A stretch of DNA of 64,000 nt from NCBI RefSeq assembly GCF_014647515.1, contig NZ_BMPI01000019.1:104311-168310 (forward strand), in the 5' to 3' direction. The number at the start of each line of letters is the position of its first letter. Position 1 is the first letter of the stretch. Shown here in pieces: positions 8,970-17,057 of this stretch. The stretch is from Dactylosporangium sucinum. GTDB lineage: Bacteria > Actinomycetota > Actinomycetes > Mycobacteriales > Micromonosporaceae. The notes beneath the pieces are model-generated. The model was given only the letters and a program-made list of their open reading frames with translations, was not told the origin of the DNA and ran no database searches. The position numbers and the translations under genes are program-made.

Positions 8970-9034
8970 GGAAGGTTCCGCCGGCGGAGTCGGATGACTG
9001 ATGTACCGCGGCCGCGCGGCGCGGACAGTGGCGG
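8970..9034 (+). repeat. Promoter-like block, copy A
   Basis: This 65-base segment aligns without gaps to 14572-14636. Shared core words are GGCGGAGTCG, GATGTACCGC and GACAGTG, preceded by GGA-x-x-G. Both copies point towards the plus strand and lie just before the first start codon of a transcription unit. GGAAGG followed by GTCGGATG has the look of an extracytoplasmic-function sigma promoter. The function is inference; the repeat is seen directly. Confidence 0.55.
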
Positions 9035-9080
9035 TACACGGCCATCGAGCCGGCCGCCACGACACAGGAGATGTACCGCG

Positions 9081-9146
9081 ATGCCTGTCCATCACGCCAC
9101 CATGACCGCGCCCCGGACCCACCGGCACCGGGTGTCCGCGCCGTGA
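9081..9146 (+). CDS. Possible small leader ORF (21 residues)
   Basis: From ATG 9081 the frame reads MPVHHATMTAPRT, seven more residues, Pro and stop. AGGAG sits five bases upstream, the best ribosome-binding site in this leader. Its TGA overlaps the GTG start of the SDR gene as GTGA, the same coupling used between the other genes of this operon. The peptide is rich in His, Thr and Arg with no recognisable domain. It could be a real leader peptide that couples translation, or just the way ribosomes reach the GTG. No family support. Confidence 0.35.
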   Translation: MPVHHATMTAPRTHRHRVSAP

Positions 9147-9973
9147 AGGCCCCCAGGGAGCGGTTCGGCACGGTGGTGCTCACCGGAGCTACGAGCGGCA
9201 TCGGCGAAGCGACAGCCCGCCGGCTGGCGGCGATCTCCGAGACGCTCGTCGTGCTCGGACCCGAGCCGGAAGCGCCACGGCAGGTGCTCACGCAGATCCG
9301 CGGGTCCGGCCCCGCCGACGTCCGCTACGTCGGCGCCGACTTCACCCACCTCTGCGACGTCGTCGGGGCCGCCCGCTCGATCGCGTCGCTCGTGCCGGCG
9401 ATCGATCTGTTGATCAACAATGCCGGCGTTCCCGGCGCGCCGCAGCGGATCGTCACCACGGATGGGTTCGAGCGGACGCTGCAGGTCAACGCGCTCGCGC
9501 CGGCGCTGCTGACTCGGCTGCTCCTTCCGTCGCTGGCTGAGGGCGCACGAATCGTGAACGTGGGCTCGTCCGCGCACCGCGTCGAGCGGTTCCACTTCGA
9601 CGACATCGACCTGGCGCACGGCTACTCGCCGGTGGCGGCGTACGCGCGGGCCAAGCTTGCGATGGTGACCTGGTCGTCGTTGCTCGCGGACGAACTCCGG
9701 TCGCTGCCGGTCAGGGTCGTCGCCCTCTGCCCCGGGCTCAACGACACGCCGCTCAGCGCGGCGATGATGGGCAGGATCGGCGGTCCTCCCACGCGGGGCG
9801 CAGCCCGGGTCCTCCATGCCGCGGTCGCCGACGTCCCGTCCGGCGCCTACCTCGAAGACGACCGCGTCGTGCTGCCGAGCACGGACGTCACCGATCCCTC
9901 GAACCGGGAGCGGCTCACCGCCCTCTACTGGGAGCGGCTGCTGCCCTTCGCGGCCGCGGGACGCGGACGATGA
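9143..9973 (+). CDS. Short-chain dehydrogenase/reductase (retinol dehydrogenase-like)
   Basis: 276 residues from the GTG at 9143. The cofactor motif is TGATSGIG (14-21), NNAG is at 92-95, and the catalytic pair is Y167 and K171 in YARAK. The stretch VGSSAHRVERFHFDDIDLA before the active site resembles the WW-oxidoreductase/retinol dehydrogenase group of classical SDRs. An in-frame ATG at 9071 touches AGGAG and would add 24 low-complexity residues, so the GTG coupled to the small ORF is preferred. The gene is followed with ATGA overlap by a second SDR and then by an NhaA fusion. The substrate is unknown. Confidence 0.8.
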   Translation: MKAPRERFGTVVLTGATSGIGEATARRLAAISETLVVLGPEPEAPRQVLTQIRGSGPADVRYVGADFTHLCDVVGAARSIASLVPAIDLLINNAGVPGAPQRIVTTDGFERTLQVNALAPALLTRLLLPSLAEGARIVNVGSSAHRVERFHFDDIDLAHGYSPVAAYARAKLAMVTWSSLLADELRSLPVRVVALCPGLNDTPLSAAMMGRIGGPPTRGAARVLHAAVADVPSGAYLEDDRVVLPSTDVTDPSNRERLTALYWERLLPFAAAGRGR

Positions 9974-10740
9974 GCGAGCACAGCGCGACCGCAGGCGTCC
10001 TCGGCCGGCGGGTCGCAGTCGTCTTCGGCGCGACCGGATGGATCGGCCGAGCCATCTGCCACGAGCTGGTCCGGGCCGACGCGAGCATCGTCCTGGTCGG
10101 CCGGGACGCGAACCGCCTCGCCGCCCTCCAACGCGAACTCGGCGGGGGCGATCGGGTGCTGTCCACGGTCGCGGACGTCACCTCCCAGCTCGAGGTCGAC
10201 GACGCCCGGGAGGCCGCGATCACGCGCTTCGGCCACGTCGACCTGCTGGTCGTGTCCTCGGGCGTGATCACCGGCTCCGCCTTCGGCGACGGCATCCCGG
10301 CGGATTGGGCCGACATGATCGACGTGAACCTTCGCGGGCTGCTGCACGCGTCCCAGACGTTCGCCGAGCCGCTCCTGCAGCGCGCGGACAGCGGGTCGCC
10401 GGCCGACATCGTGCTGATCGGGGCCGTCAGCACCGACGTCCGCGCCCCTCGTTTCGCGGTGTTCAACGCGCTTTCGGCGGCCATCAAGCAGCTCGCACGC
10501 GCTCTTCGCCACGAGTACGGGCCGCGGGGCATGCGGGTCCACATCATCGAGCCCGCGTTCGCGGTCGACCAGTCCGGCGAGCGTCGCAACGCGGCAGCGC
10601 CCGGGCATGACCTGCGGCGCGCCCGGGCCGCCTCCGCGGTGCAGCCGGACACGATCGCCGCGGTGGTCACGCTCGCGGCGGCGCTGCCCCGCGGCGTGAA
10701 CCTCGCCGAGGTCCTCCTCCTGCCCACCGAAACGGCATGA
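9970..10740 (+). CDS. SDR-fold protein lacking the catalytic Tyr and Lys
   Basis: 256 residues. The Rossmann motif FGATGWIG and the DVTSQ and VDLLVVSSG elements give a clear SDR fold. At the active site, however, the expected Y-x-x-x-K is VFNALSAAIKQL: F165 replaces Tyr and S169 replaces Lys. Without them normal hydride transfer would fail, so the protein may bind nucleotide as a sensor or subunit of the active SDR encoded just before it. It overlaps both neighbours by ATGA. Misalignment by a few residues is unlikely because no other Tyr with Lys four residues on is present in this helix. Confidence 0.78.
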   Translation: MSEHSATAGVLGRRVAVVFGATGWIGRAICHELVRADASIVLVGRDANRLAALQRELGGGDRVLSTVADVTSQLEVDDAREAAITRFGHVDLLVVSSGVITGSAFGDGIPADWADMIDVNLRGLLHASQTFAEPLLQRADSGSPADIVLIGAVSTDVRAPRFAVFNALSAAIKQLARALRHEYGPRGMRVHIIEPAFAVDQSGERRNAAAPGHDLRRARAASAVQPDTIAAVVTLAAALPRGVNLAEVLLLPTETA

Positions 10741-12593
10741 CGAGCATGGCCAGGGGTACCGCTCGTCGCGGTCCCATCGCCCGTCTGCTGCGCAGCCCAG
10801 AGGCCCTGCGCGGGGCCGTCGTCCTGATCGCCGGCACCGTCGTCGCGCTCATCTGGGCGAATCTTCCGGGCGACGGCTACGAGTCGGTCTGGCATCTCCC
10901 GCTCGGGCTCGATCTCGCGGGCTCCAGGTTCGAGCTCGACCTGCGGCACTGGGTCAACGACGCGGTCATGGCCGTCTTCTTCGCTCACGTCACGCTCGAG
11001 GTCCGCCGCGAGCTCGAGCTCGGTGAGCTGCGTGACTGGCGCCGGGCGAGCGTCCCGGTCATCGCGGCCGTCGCCGGCCTCGTCGTCCCGGCACTGATCT
11101 ACGTCCGGGCCACCTGGGGCACCGACGCGGTCGGCGGTTGGGGGATCGTGGTCTCCACGGACACGGCCTTCGTGCTGGGAATGCTCGCGCTCATCGGCCG
11201 AGGGATGCCTGCCCAGCTGCGAATCTTTCTCGTCACGCTCGCCGTCGCCGACGACGTCGGGGCCCTCGGGGTCATCGCATTCGCCTACACCGACCGCTTC
11301 AGCCCGCTGCCGCTGCTCATCGCCGTGGGCGGTCTCGCGGTGATCGCAGTGATGCGCTTCCTCGGGGTGTGGCGTGGGGCGCTGTACCTCCTGCCCTCGA
11401 TCGTCGTCTGGGCGGGCTTCTTCCTCTCGGGCGTGCACGCCACCCTGGCCGGCGTCGCGATCGCGGTACTGCTGCCGATCTTCCCCACGCGGTTCGACGC
11501 CCTGCGCAGAGCTCAGGACCACGTTCGCGCCTTCCAGATGTCGCCGACCGCCGGGTACGCCCGCACGGCCGGGGACTCGCTCGCGCGAGCCGTCTCGATC
11601 AACGAGCGCGCCCACCGTGCCCTGGCGCCGTACATCACCTGGCTCGTCCTGCCGATCTTCGCCCTGGCCAACGCCGGCGTGACGGTCACCCGGGAGTCGC
11701 TGGCCGACGCGTTCACCTCACGGCTCACGTGGGGCATCATCGCCGGTCTGGTCGTCGGCAAGATCGTCGCCATCTCGGTGTCGACCTGGATCGTCACCCG
11801 GGTCCGGCCCGGCGCGCTCGGACCGGCGGTACGCATGTCCCACGTCGTCGGCGTGAGCATGCTCGCCGGGATGGGCTTCACCATCTCGCTCTTCGTCACG
11901 GACCTGGCGTTCGACGATGCGGTCGACGTCAGCCGCGGACAGATCGGCGTGATCGCGGCCACCGTGCTCGCCGCTGCTCTCGGTGCCGTCGCCTTCGCCG
12001 TCATGAGCGCACGTGAGCGGCGGCGATCGCCGCATCGGGACCGCCTCGTGCGGACGCTCGACCCGTCTCGCGACCCCGTGCTGGGAGACCCGGCGAGCGC
12101 CGCGGTGACGGTGGTCGAGTACGGCAACTACGCCACGCCGTACTCGCCCGCCGCGGGAGAGATGCGCCGCGAAATGGAGGGCCGCTTCGGCGGCGAAGTC
12201 GTGTACACGTTCCGCCATCTCCCGCTCGATCAGCCACTCGGTCGCTCCGCTGCCATCGCCAACGAGGCCGCGGCGCTGCAGGGACGATTCTGGGAGATGC
12301 GCGACGAGCTCATCCGCGAGGCGCCGATCGAAGACGAGCGGCAGATCCGTCGAGCGGCCGCAGGCGCCGGGTTGAACCTGCGGCGATTCGAACGCGACTG
12401 GAGCGACGCGACCGGTGTCCAGCGGGTCGACGAGGACCTCGCCGACGCGGAGGCGATGCACCTGCACCGGGCTCCGACGTACTTCATCGACAACGTCCGC
12501 TACGACGGGTCGATCGATGCCGACTCCGTGAACACGGCGGTGGCGGCGGCCTTCCTGTCACGCGCGCTGCCGTCTCCACGCCCCGCGTCCTGA
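10737..12593 (+). CDS. nhaA: NhaA sodium/proton antiporter fused to a DsbA-like domain without cysteines
   Basis: 618 residues. Residues 1 to about 435 form the NhaA membrane domain (eleven or twelve helices) with VSTDTAFVLGMLALIG and the paired transport aspartates D172-D173 in LAVADDVGALG. An ERRR linker leads to a cytoplasmic DsbA-like thioredoxin fold from about 450 to 615. Such fusions are known in actinobacteria. Here the expected C-P-x-C is YATPYSPA: T467 and S470 stand where the cysteines belong, so the domain cannot do thiol exchange. TPTYFIDNV keeps the usual cis-Pro region (APTYF). It ends the operon; coupling with two SDRs is unusual and its reason is not known. Confidence 0.88.
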   Translation: MTSMARGTARRGPIARLLRSPEALRGAVVLIAGTVVALIWANLPGDGYESVWHLPLGLDLAGSRFELDLRHWVNDAVMAVFFAHVTLEVRRELELGELRDWRRASVPVIAAVAGLVVPALIYVRATWGTDAVGGWGIVVSTDTAFVLGMLALIGRGMPAQLRIFLVTLAVADDVGALGVIAFAYTDRFSPLPLLIAVGGLAVIAVMRFLGVWRGALYLLPSIVVWAGFFLSGVHATLAGVAIAVLLPIFPTRFDALRRAQDHVRAFQMSPTAGYARTAGDSLARAVSINERAHRALAPYITWLVLPIFALANAGVTVTRESLADAFTSRLTWGIIAGLVVGKIVAISVSTWIVTRVRPGALGPAVRMSHVVGVSMLAGMGFTISLFVTDLAFDDAVDVSRGQIGVIAATVLAAALGAVAFAVMSARERRRSPHRDRLVRTLDPSRDPVLGDPASAAVTVVEYGNYATPYSPAAGEMRREMEGRFGGEVVYTFRHLPLDQPLGRSAAIANEAAALQGRFWEMRDELIREAPIEDERQIRRAAAGAGLNLRRFERDWSDATGVQRVDEDLADAEAMHLHRAPTYFIDNVRYDGSIDADSVNTAVAAAFLSRALPSPRPAS

Positions 12594-12606
12594 CGAGACG
12601 GTTGGG

Positions 12607-12993
12607 TCAGGCGCCGGCGCGAGGCGTCAGCCGATTCTGCATGATCGCGAGGTTCTGCCCGTCGGGGTCGGTGAGGAACGCCATCCACAGCTCGGACGCC
12701 TCGTCCCGGTGGACGACGTGCGGCGGCTCGTCGATGGTCACGCCGGCGGCGGTCAGCCGGTCGTACTCCGCCGCGATGTCGTCGACGGTGAAGTAGAGCA
12801 GGACGTTCGACTGGAACCGGGGAGACTCGGGCTGACCGAGGTAGAGCCGGACGTCGCCGGACTGGAAGAAGGCCATCGGCTGGCCGGGCACGCGGAACAG
12901 GAACGGGATGCCGAGCACGTCCCGGTAGAACGGGATCGACCGGTCGAGGTCGCTGACGCTGATGTGGATCTGCCCGACTGGACCCAGAGCCAT
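12607..12993 (-). CDS. VOC (glyoxalase/bleomycin-resistance) family protein
   Basis: 128 residues from the ATG at 12991-12993, which has AGGA six bases upstream; a GTG two codons earlier touches that site. The protein shows paired beta-alpha-beta-beta-beta modules: QIHISVSDLDRSIPFYRDVLGIPF, then VLLYFTVDDIAAEYDRLTAAG and the closing FLTDPDGQNLAIMQ. VOC enzymes use metal chemistry on small molecules or bind drugs. It is divergent from a MarR gene and the two share an obvious operator, so it is probably induced by a compound that the MarR protein senses. The substrate is unknown. Confidence 0.85.
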   Translation of the reverse strand: MALGPVGQIHISVSDLDRSIPFYRDVLGIPFLFRVPGQPMAFFQSGDVRLYLGQPESPRFQSNVLLYFTVDDIAAEYDRLTAAGVTIDEPPHVVHRDEASELWMAFLTDPDGQNLAIMQNRLTPRAGA

Positions 12994-13007
12994 GACCACT
13001 CCTATCC

Positions 13008-13032
13008 TTAACCTTGGTGAAAGGTTAACCTT
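13008..13032. promoter_or_regulatory. MarR operator between the VOC and MarR genes
   Basis: Three copies of the half-site TTAACCTT: at 13008-13015, inverted as AAGGTTAA at 13021-13028 (8-base arms, spacer GGTGA), and direct again at 13025-13032, so that 13021-13032 is itself the perfect palindrome AAGGTTAACCTT. The 14-mer TTAACCTTGGTGAA is repeated at a 17-base step. It abuts the MarR start and lies 15 bases upstream of the VOC start, as expected for autorepression of a divergent pair. Confidence 0.75.
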
Positions 13033-13033
13033 G

Positions 13034-13471
13034 GTGAAGGAATCTGGTCAACGGGATGCAGCCGATCGGCTGCACACGGTCGCGGTGCGCCTGCTGCGGA
13101 CCGCGAGCGCGGTGGACGCGGAGATGGATCTGGACGGCCCACGGGCCTCGCTGCTGTCCGTGCTCGTGTTCGGCGGTCCGATGCCGGTCAGCCGGCTGGC
13201 CGAGGTGGAGCGGGTGACGCCGCCGGCGATCACCAAGCAGGTGGACGCGCTGTCGGAGCTGGGGCTGGTGCGTCGCCTCCGGTCCGAGACCGACCGCCGG
13301 GTCGTGCTGGTGGAGGCGACGCCGGCCGGCCGTCAGGTGCTGGAACGTGGCCGCGCGGCGCGGGTGCGCAGGATCGCCGAACTGCTGGGAGACGCCACCG
13401 AGGAGGAGTGGGCCGTCATCGGGCGGGCGGCAGAGATCATCGCAGCCCGGCTGCCGCGCCGCCCCGGTTGA
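13034..13471 (+). CDS. MarR-family transcriptional regulator
   Basis: 145 residues from the GTG at 13034. The winged helix-turn-helix is in the middle (SRLAEVERVTPPAITKQVDALSELGLV, then the wing RRLRSETDRRVVLVEAT), flanked by dimerisation helices. The GTG follows immediately after the operator and has no ribosome-binding site, so a leaderless transcript is possible; an in-frame ATG at 12992 would place the operator inside the gene and is less likely. It is divergent from a VOC gene that it presumably represses along with itself. Confidence 0.85.
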   Translation: MKESGQRDAADRLHTVAVRLLRTASAVDAEMDLDGPRASLLSVLVFGGPMPVSRLAEVERVTPPAITKQVDALSELGLVRRLRSETDRRVVLVEATPAGRQVLERGRAARVRRIAELLGDATEEEWAVIGRAAEIIAARLPRRPG

Positions 13472-13479
13472 GGCCTCGA

Positions 13480-14364
13480 TCACGCCGGAACGACGACCGG
13501 CAGTGCGATCAGGCTGGCTTCGCGGGCGGCCTTCCGCGCTGCTTCGTGGAAGTCGGGCGCTGCGCAGGCGAAGAGCGTGCGTCCGTCGGAGCCGCCGAGC
13601 GCGCAGGCATACACGTTCGTCCCGGGCCGTACCTCGTCGGTGATCTCGCCGCCTTCCAGGACCCGTAGCAGCCGCGCGCCGGTCGCATCGGCGATCCACA
13701 GCCCGCCCTCGGCGTCGAGGCACGACCCGTCGCCCGCGACGGCGAGTTGGGACAGCACCCTTTCGAAGGCGCGCCCGGTCGGCAGCGGCCCGAATGCCGC
13801 CCACACGCGGCGGTTGGTGAGCCGCCCGTCCTCGGTGACGTCGAACGCGGTGATCCGGTTCCCCAACGTCTCGTTCACCAGCAGGACGCCCTGCGGCGTG
13901 AGCACGATCCCGTTGGGGAACCAGAGATCTGCCGCCACCTCGGTCACCCCGCCGTCCGGATCCACCCGGTACAGCGAGGCCGGCTCCACCGGCGCCCCGC
14001 CCATCAGGTCGAACCCGAAGTTGCCGACGTAGGCACGGCCGATCGCATCGACGGACATGTCGTTCAGGTGCCCGGTCGCGTGCCGGCTCAGGTCAGCGTG
14101 GGTGCGCAGCGTGCCGTCGGGCTCGCGGCGCAGCACCTTGCGGTCGCGCATGGAGACGACGAGAAGGCGGCCGTCCGGCAACCAGCCGAGTCCCGACGGC
14201 TGCCGGGGAACCGTGGCTTCGACGCGCGGGTCGGCGCCGTCCTCGCGCGCCGACATCACCTGGCCGGTGTAGAAGTCCGAGCACCAGATTCGATCGTCGT
14301 GCCAGCGTGGCGCCTCGGCGAACGTCAGGCCGGCGATCACGATGCTCGCTTCGTGGGTGGTCAT
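13480..14364 (-). CDS. SMP-30/gluconolactonase family lactonase
   Basis: 294 residues, six-bladed propeller. Typical elements are FAEAPRWHDDRIWCSDFYTG at the start (first metal-binding Glu), GLGWLPDGRLLVVSM, HLNDMSVDAIGRAYVGNFGF (metal-binding Asn and Asp), LWFPNGIVLT and AEGGLWIAD. These calcium- or zinc-dependent enzymes open sugar lactones. The ATG at 14362-14364 has a GGAA/AGTAGGA ribosome-binding site. It stands alone and convergent to the MarR gene with an 8-base gap. A second, divergent SMP-30 gene lies at 26594 in the catabolic island. Confidence 0.85.
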   Translation of the reverse strand: MTTHEASIVIAGLTFAEAPRWHDDRIWCSDFYTGQVMSAREDGADPRVEATVPRQPSGLGWLPDGRLLVVSMRDRKVLRREPDGTLRTHADLSRHATGHLNDMSVDAIGRAYVGNFGFDLMGGAPVEPASLYRVDPDGGVTEVAADLWFPNGIVLTPQGVLLVNETLGNRITAFDVTEDGRLTNRRVWAAFGPLPTGRAFERVLSQLAVAGDGSCLDAEGGLWIADATGARLLRVLEGGEITDEVRPGTNVYACALGGSDGRTLFACAAPDFHEAARKAAREASLIALPVVVPA

Positions 14365-14571
14365 GTTCCTACTTTCCGATGAGCAAGACTGTGCGGGGCT
14401 CGGCCAGCAGGATGCGGCCTCGCCGGCCGAGCCGATGGCCGGAAACCGGCAGCGTCGGTCATGGTGCGCCGCTTCCTGCGTTCGGCGTCGGCGGTGTCGA
14501 GGTCGTATCCAGTGTCGGCGCCGCGCGGCGGCGGCACATCAGTCAGCTGACTCGGCCCGCTCCCGGCCGGG

Positions 14572-14636
14572 GGACAGGTCATCGGGCGGAGTCGAATGCC
14601 CGATGTACCGCCGCCGCACGTCGCCGACAGTGAGCG
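14572..14636 (+). repeat. Promoter-like block, copy B
   Basis: Gap-free match to 8970-9034 (see there): GGACAGG, then GGCGGAGTCGAATG, then CGATGTACCGC, then GACAGTG. It ends two bases before a possible ATG at 14638. Differences between the copies are scattered point changes, so the copies have either diverged by drift or are two genuine sites for the same regulator or sigma factor. Confidence 0.55.
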
Positions 14637-14637
14637 C

Positions 14638-14769
14638 ATGACGGTCAACCGCGGTCTCCATGTCCTCGTCGTCGCCCGCCTGGCCGGGCTCCTGGCGGTC
14701 ACTCGCTACCCGGGCGTGGAGGTCGCCTTCGCCGCCACCGTGCGCTGCCTGTGCGATGTCCTGTCCTGA
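14638..14769 (+). CDS. Possible 43-residue protein, unrecognised
   Basis: ATG to TGA with GC-rich third positions in most codons: MTVNRGLHVLVVARLAG, LLAVTRYPGVEVAFAA, then TVRCLCDVLS. Moderately hydrophobic, two Cys near the end, no signature known to me. It follows the promoter-like block by one base and has GTGAGCG rather than a good ribosome-binding site. It could be a small protein controlled by that promoter, a remnant of a longer gene, or chance. Confidence 0.25.
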   Translation: MTVNRGLHVLVVARLAGLLAVTRYPGVEVAFAATVRCLCDVLS

Positions 14770-15050
14770 TCCGAATATCGACGCTCCCGTCCGCCGTGAG
14801 AATGATTCGCGTCCGCTGTCCGACAGCTGAGTTCCCGCTCCCGCCCCGGTCAGTACATGATCGACGCCGCGGCGGCCGCCAGCGGCCGCTTGTCCCGGCC
14901 CACCGGGACGGTGGTCCCTGACGGCTTGGGACAGGCGCGTGGTGTCCTGCACGAGCCGGGCCTTGCCGTCGGGTTCGCCTCGGCCTGGGCCGAACCCGGC
15001 CGACGCCTGTCCCGGGGAAGCGTCGTGAGACTGTTTTGTGAGGAAGTTCT

Positions 15051-17057
15051 GTGAGACGTAGCCCGACCGGCCGCCGCTGGCTGGCCTTGGCCGTCGTTGC
15101 GACACTGGCAGCGAGCGGCTGCACCGACGACAGCGACCACGACGACGCAGCCCCACGCGGCGCCGTCGACCGCAAGTCCGTCGCCGCCGCCGCTGCCGGC
15201 CTGCCCGCCGAGCCGGCGGCCGCGGCGGAACGGCTGGTCGCGACGATCACCAGCGACCCGGCCGGCTCTCCGGCTGCCACCGCCGAGCTGCTGCGCCGCT
15301 CGGGGCTCGTGATCGTGTCCGCGAAGGGGCCGGTCGTCGCCGCCCCGGACGAGGTGGCGCTGCTGGACGCGCCGGTCTACGCCGAGCTGATCCCGCTGCT
15401 CGCCGAGGCGGCGCGGGAGGGCGACCGGTACACGCCGGAGCAGCTCTCCGCGCTGCTGGTGGCCGTCGGGCTGACCGACAAGCCGCCGACCTTCGCGCAG
15501 CTGGCCACGGCGATCGCCGGATGGGGCAAGCAGCCCGGTGACGGTCCGGTGTTCGCGACCGCGGGCGCCGCCGTGCGTGCCCTTGCCGCCCAGCACCGCC
15601 AGGTGATCCATCCCGCCGCCGATCCGGCCGAGGTGTGGTTCGACCCGTTGCAGACGATCCTCCTGCTGACCCACGCGACGAGCCGGTTTGCGCTGGTGTC
15701 CAAGGACGCGAAGAACGGCACGGCCGCGCCCGCGCCCGGCCTGTTCGACCGGCTGGTCGGCGGCGGCGTGGCGCACGCGGAAGATCCGAAGGGGGCGTGC
15801 GGCGAGTTCACCGCCCTGTTCGCCGCCCCGGACGACCCGGTCATCAAGGCCAACAGCGACTTCCTGAAGGGCGAGCTGAAGGACCGGCTGGCCGGCGCGA
15901 TCCTGGGCGAGGGCGCGAAGGAGATCTTCGACAAGGCCAACGAGGCGTGGGGCAAGGCCGGCGCCACGGCCAGCGCGATCATGCTGATGCTCGGCACCCG
16001 GATCGACCTGACCGCCGACAAGTCCGCGACACACTTCAAGCACGCCCCGGGCAGCCGCGGCGAGCACGTGCAGCTGACCGCCACCGCGACCTTCGACATC
16101 AAGGTCGCCCTGGAGCGGCTCGAGTGCTATGCGCTCGCCGGCGTCGACATGCCGAAGGCCGGGCCGATGGAGGGCTTGACGGTTCGCTGGTCCAGCCAGC
16201 AGCCGCAGGCCGGGACCATCCAGAAGGGCGGCAACCAACTCCTGCAGGCGGTGGCCGCGGACAGCGTCAAGATGACCCGTGGCGAGAAGACCGGCAAGGA
16301 CGGCAAGTCCACGCTGGAGGTCAAGCCGCCGGTCGAGGACCCACCGGGCGAGGGACCGGAACTGCGTCGCAAGGCGACGTTCATCGCCGCGCTGGACAAG
16401 GAGAGCTTCCCGTTCGAGCTCGGCGACGCCTATGGCCTGCTCGGCAACCCGGTCGGCTACGGCGTGGGCAAGACCTTCGACCTGCTCCGGGACGTCCTGG
16501 TCAAGGCCGGGCTGCCGAGCCAGACGATCACGATCGCGGTCACCTACCACGGCTCGGACATTCTCGTCGCCAAGGGCAGCAACTCCGTGAACCTGATCCT
16601 CGCGTCGATTCCCAAGGTGTACGTCGACCTGGTGAGCTGCACCGGGCTGGCCGGGCCGTTCAAGGGCAAGGCCGGCTACAGCGGGGTCGAGTACAGCGAG
16701 TTCGAGCAGCTCGCCGGCGCCGTCGCCGGGATCCCCGTCCCGGCGAACATCAGTGGCCGGGAGAACTCGACGCTCAGCGTCCTCACCAACGACCGGTCCG
16801 GTCCCAATCCGTTCTTCATCATGACCGGAGAGGGCGGCAAGCAGTTCCTGGACGGGGTGCTCGACCTCAACCCGGACCGCTACCTGAACACCCGCGCCGA
16901 GATCCTCGACGACTGGCGGGTGGGCCGCCCGGTCGGCGAGGTGGAGATTCTCCTGGCCGGCAACTCGTTCCCGCTCAGCGACCTCACCTGGCCCGTGCTG
17001 CGGGTCACCGAGGACCCGCGCTGCCCGAAGGTGACGTATGAGTACGACAACCTCTGA
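15051..17057 (+). CDS. Large lipoprotein of unknown function
   Basis: 668 residues from a GTG with GAGGAAG five bases upstream. Signal RRSPTGRRW, hydrophobic run, lipobox AASGC with Cys24. The mature protein is about 640 residues with no domain I recognise: an Ala-rich helical first half, then repeated beta-like segments, among them GLTVRWSSQQPQAGTIQKGG and ITIAVTYHGSDILVAKGSN, that read like Ig/invasin-type surface domains. The middle has ATATFDIKVALERLECYALAGV. The end overlaps the second lipoprotein by 20 bases, so the two are co-translated and probably act together at the outer face of the membrane. Confidence 0.7.
   Translation: MRRSPTGRRWLALAVVATLAASGCTDDSDHDDAAPRGAVDRKSVAAAAAGLPAEPAAAAERLVATITSDPAGSPAATAELLRRSGLVIVSAKGPVVAAPDEVALLDAPVYAELIPLLAEAAREGDRYTPEQLSALLVAVGLTDKPPTFAQLATAIAGWGKQPGDGPVFATAGAAVRALAAQHRQVIHPAADPAEVWFDPLQTILLLTHATSRFALVSKDAKNGTAAPAPGLFDRLVGGGVAHAEDPKGACGEFTALFAAPDDPVIKANSDFLKGELKDRLAGAILGEGAKEIFDKANEAWGKAGATASAIMLMLGTRIDLTADKSATHFKHAPGSRGEHVQLTATATFDIKVALERLECYALAGVDMPKAGPMEGLTVRWSSQQPQAGTIQKGGNQLLQAVAADSVKMTRGEKTGKDGKSTLEVKPPVEDPPGEGPELRRKATFIAALDKESFPFELGDAYGLLGNPVGYGVGKTFDLLRDVLVKAGLPSQTITIAVTYHGSDILVAKGSNSVNLILASIPKVYVDLVSCTGLAGPFKGKAGYSGVEYSEFEQLAGAVAGIPVPANISGRENSTLSVLTNDRSGPNPFFIMTGEGGKQFLDGVLDLNPDRYLNTRAEILDDWRVGRPVGEVEILLAGNSFPLSDLTWPVLRVTEDPRCPKVTYEYDNL

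Larger units (their letters stand above)
14365..15050. other. 686-base intergenic region
   Basis: This is the only long gap in the window. It holds a 12-base perfect palindrome AGTCAGCTGACT (14541-14552), the second copy of the promoter-like block (14572-14636), a possible 43-residue ORF (14638-14769) and the leader of the lipoprotein pair. A 65-codon frame at 14857-15054 ends in a GTGA overlap with the lipoprotein start but has no ribosome-binding site or recognisable content, so I do not call it. Confidence 0.5.

Noticed and set aside
13008..13038. Direct repeat TTAACCTTGGTGAA with a 17-base step, considered as a CRISPR-like or satellite repeat
   Set aside because: Only two copies with almost no spacer, placed exactly between a MarR gene and its divergent partner; an operator explains it.
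14857..15054. 65-codon frame ending in GTGA overlap with the large lipoprotein
   Set aside because: No ribosome-binding site, no recognisable content, and the overlap can arise by chance; noted only as part of the intergenic region.
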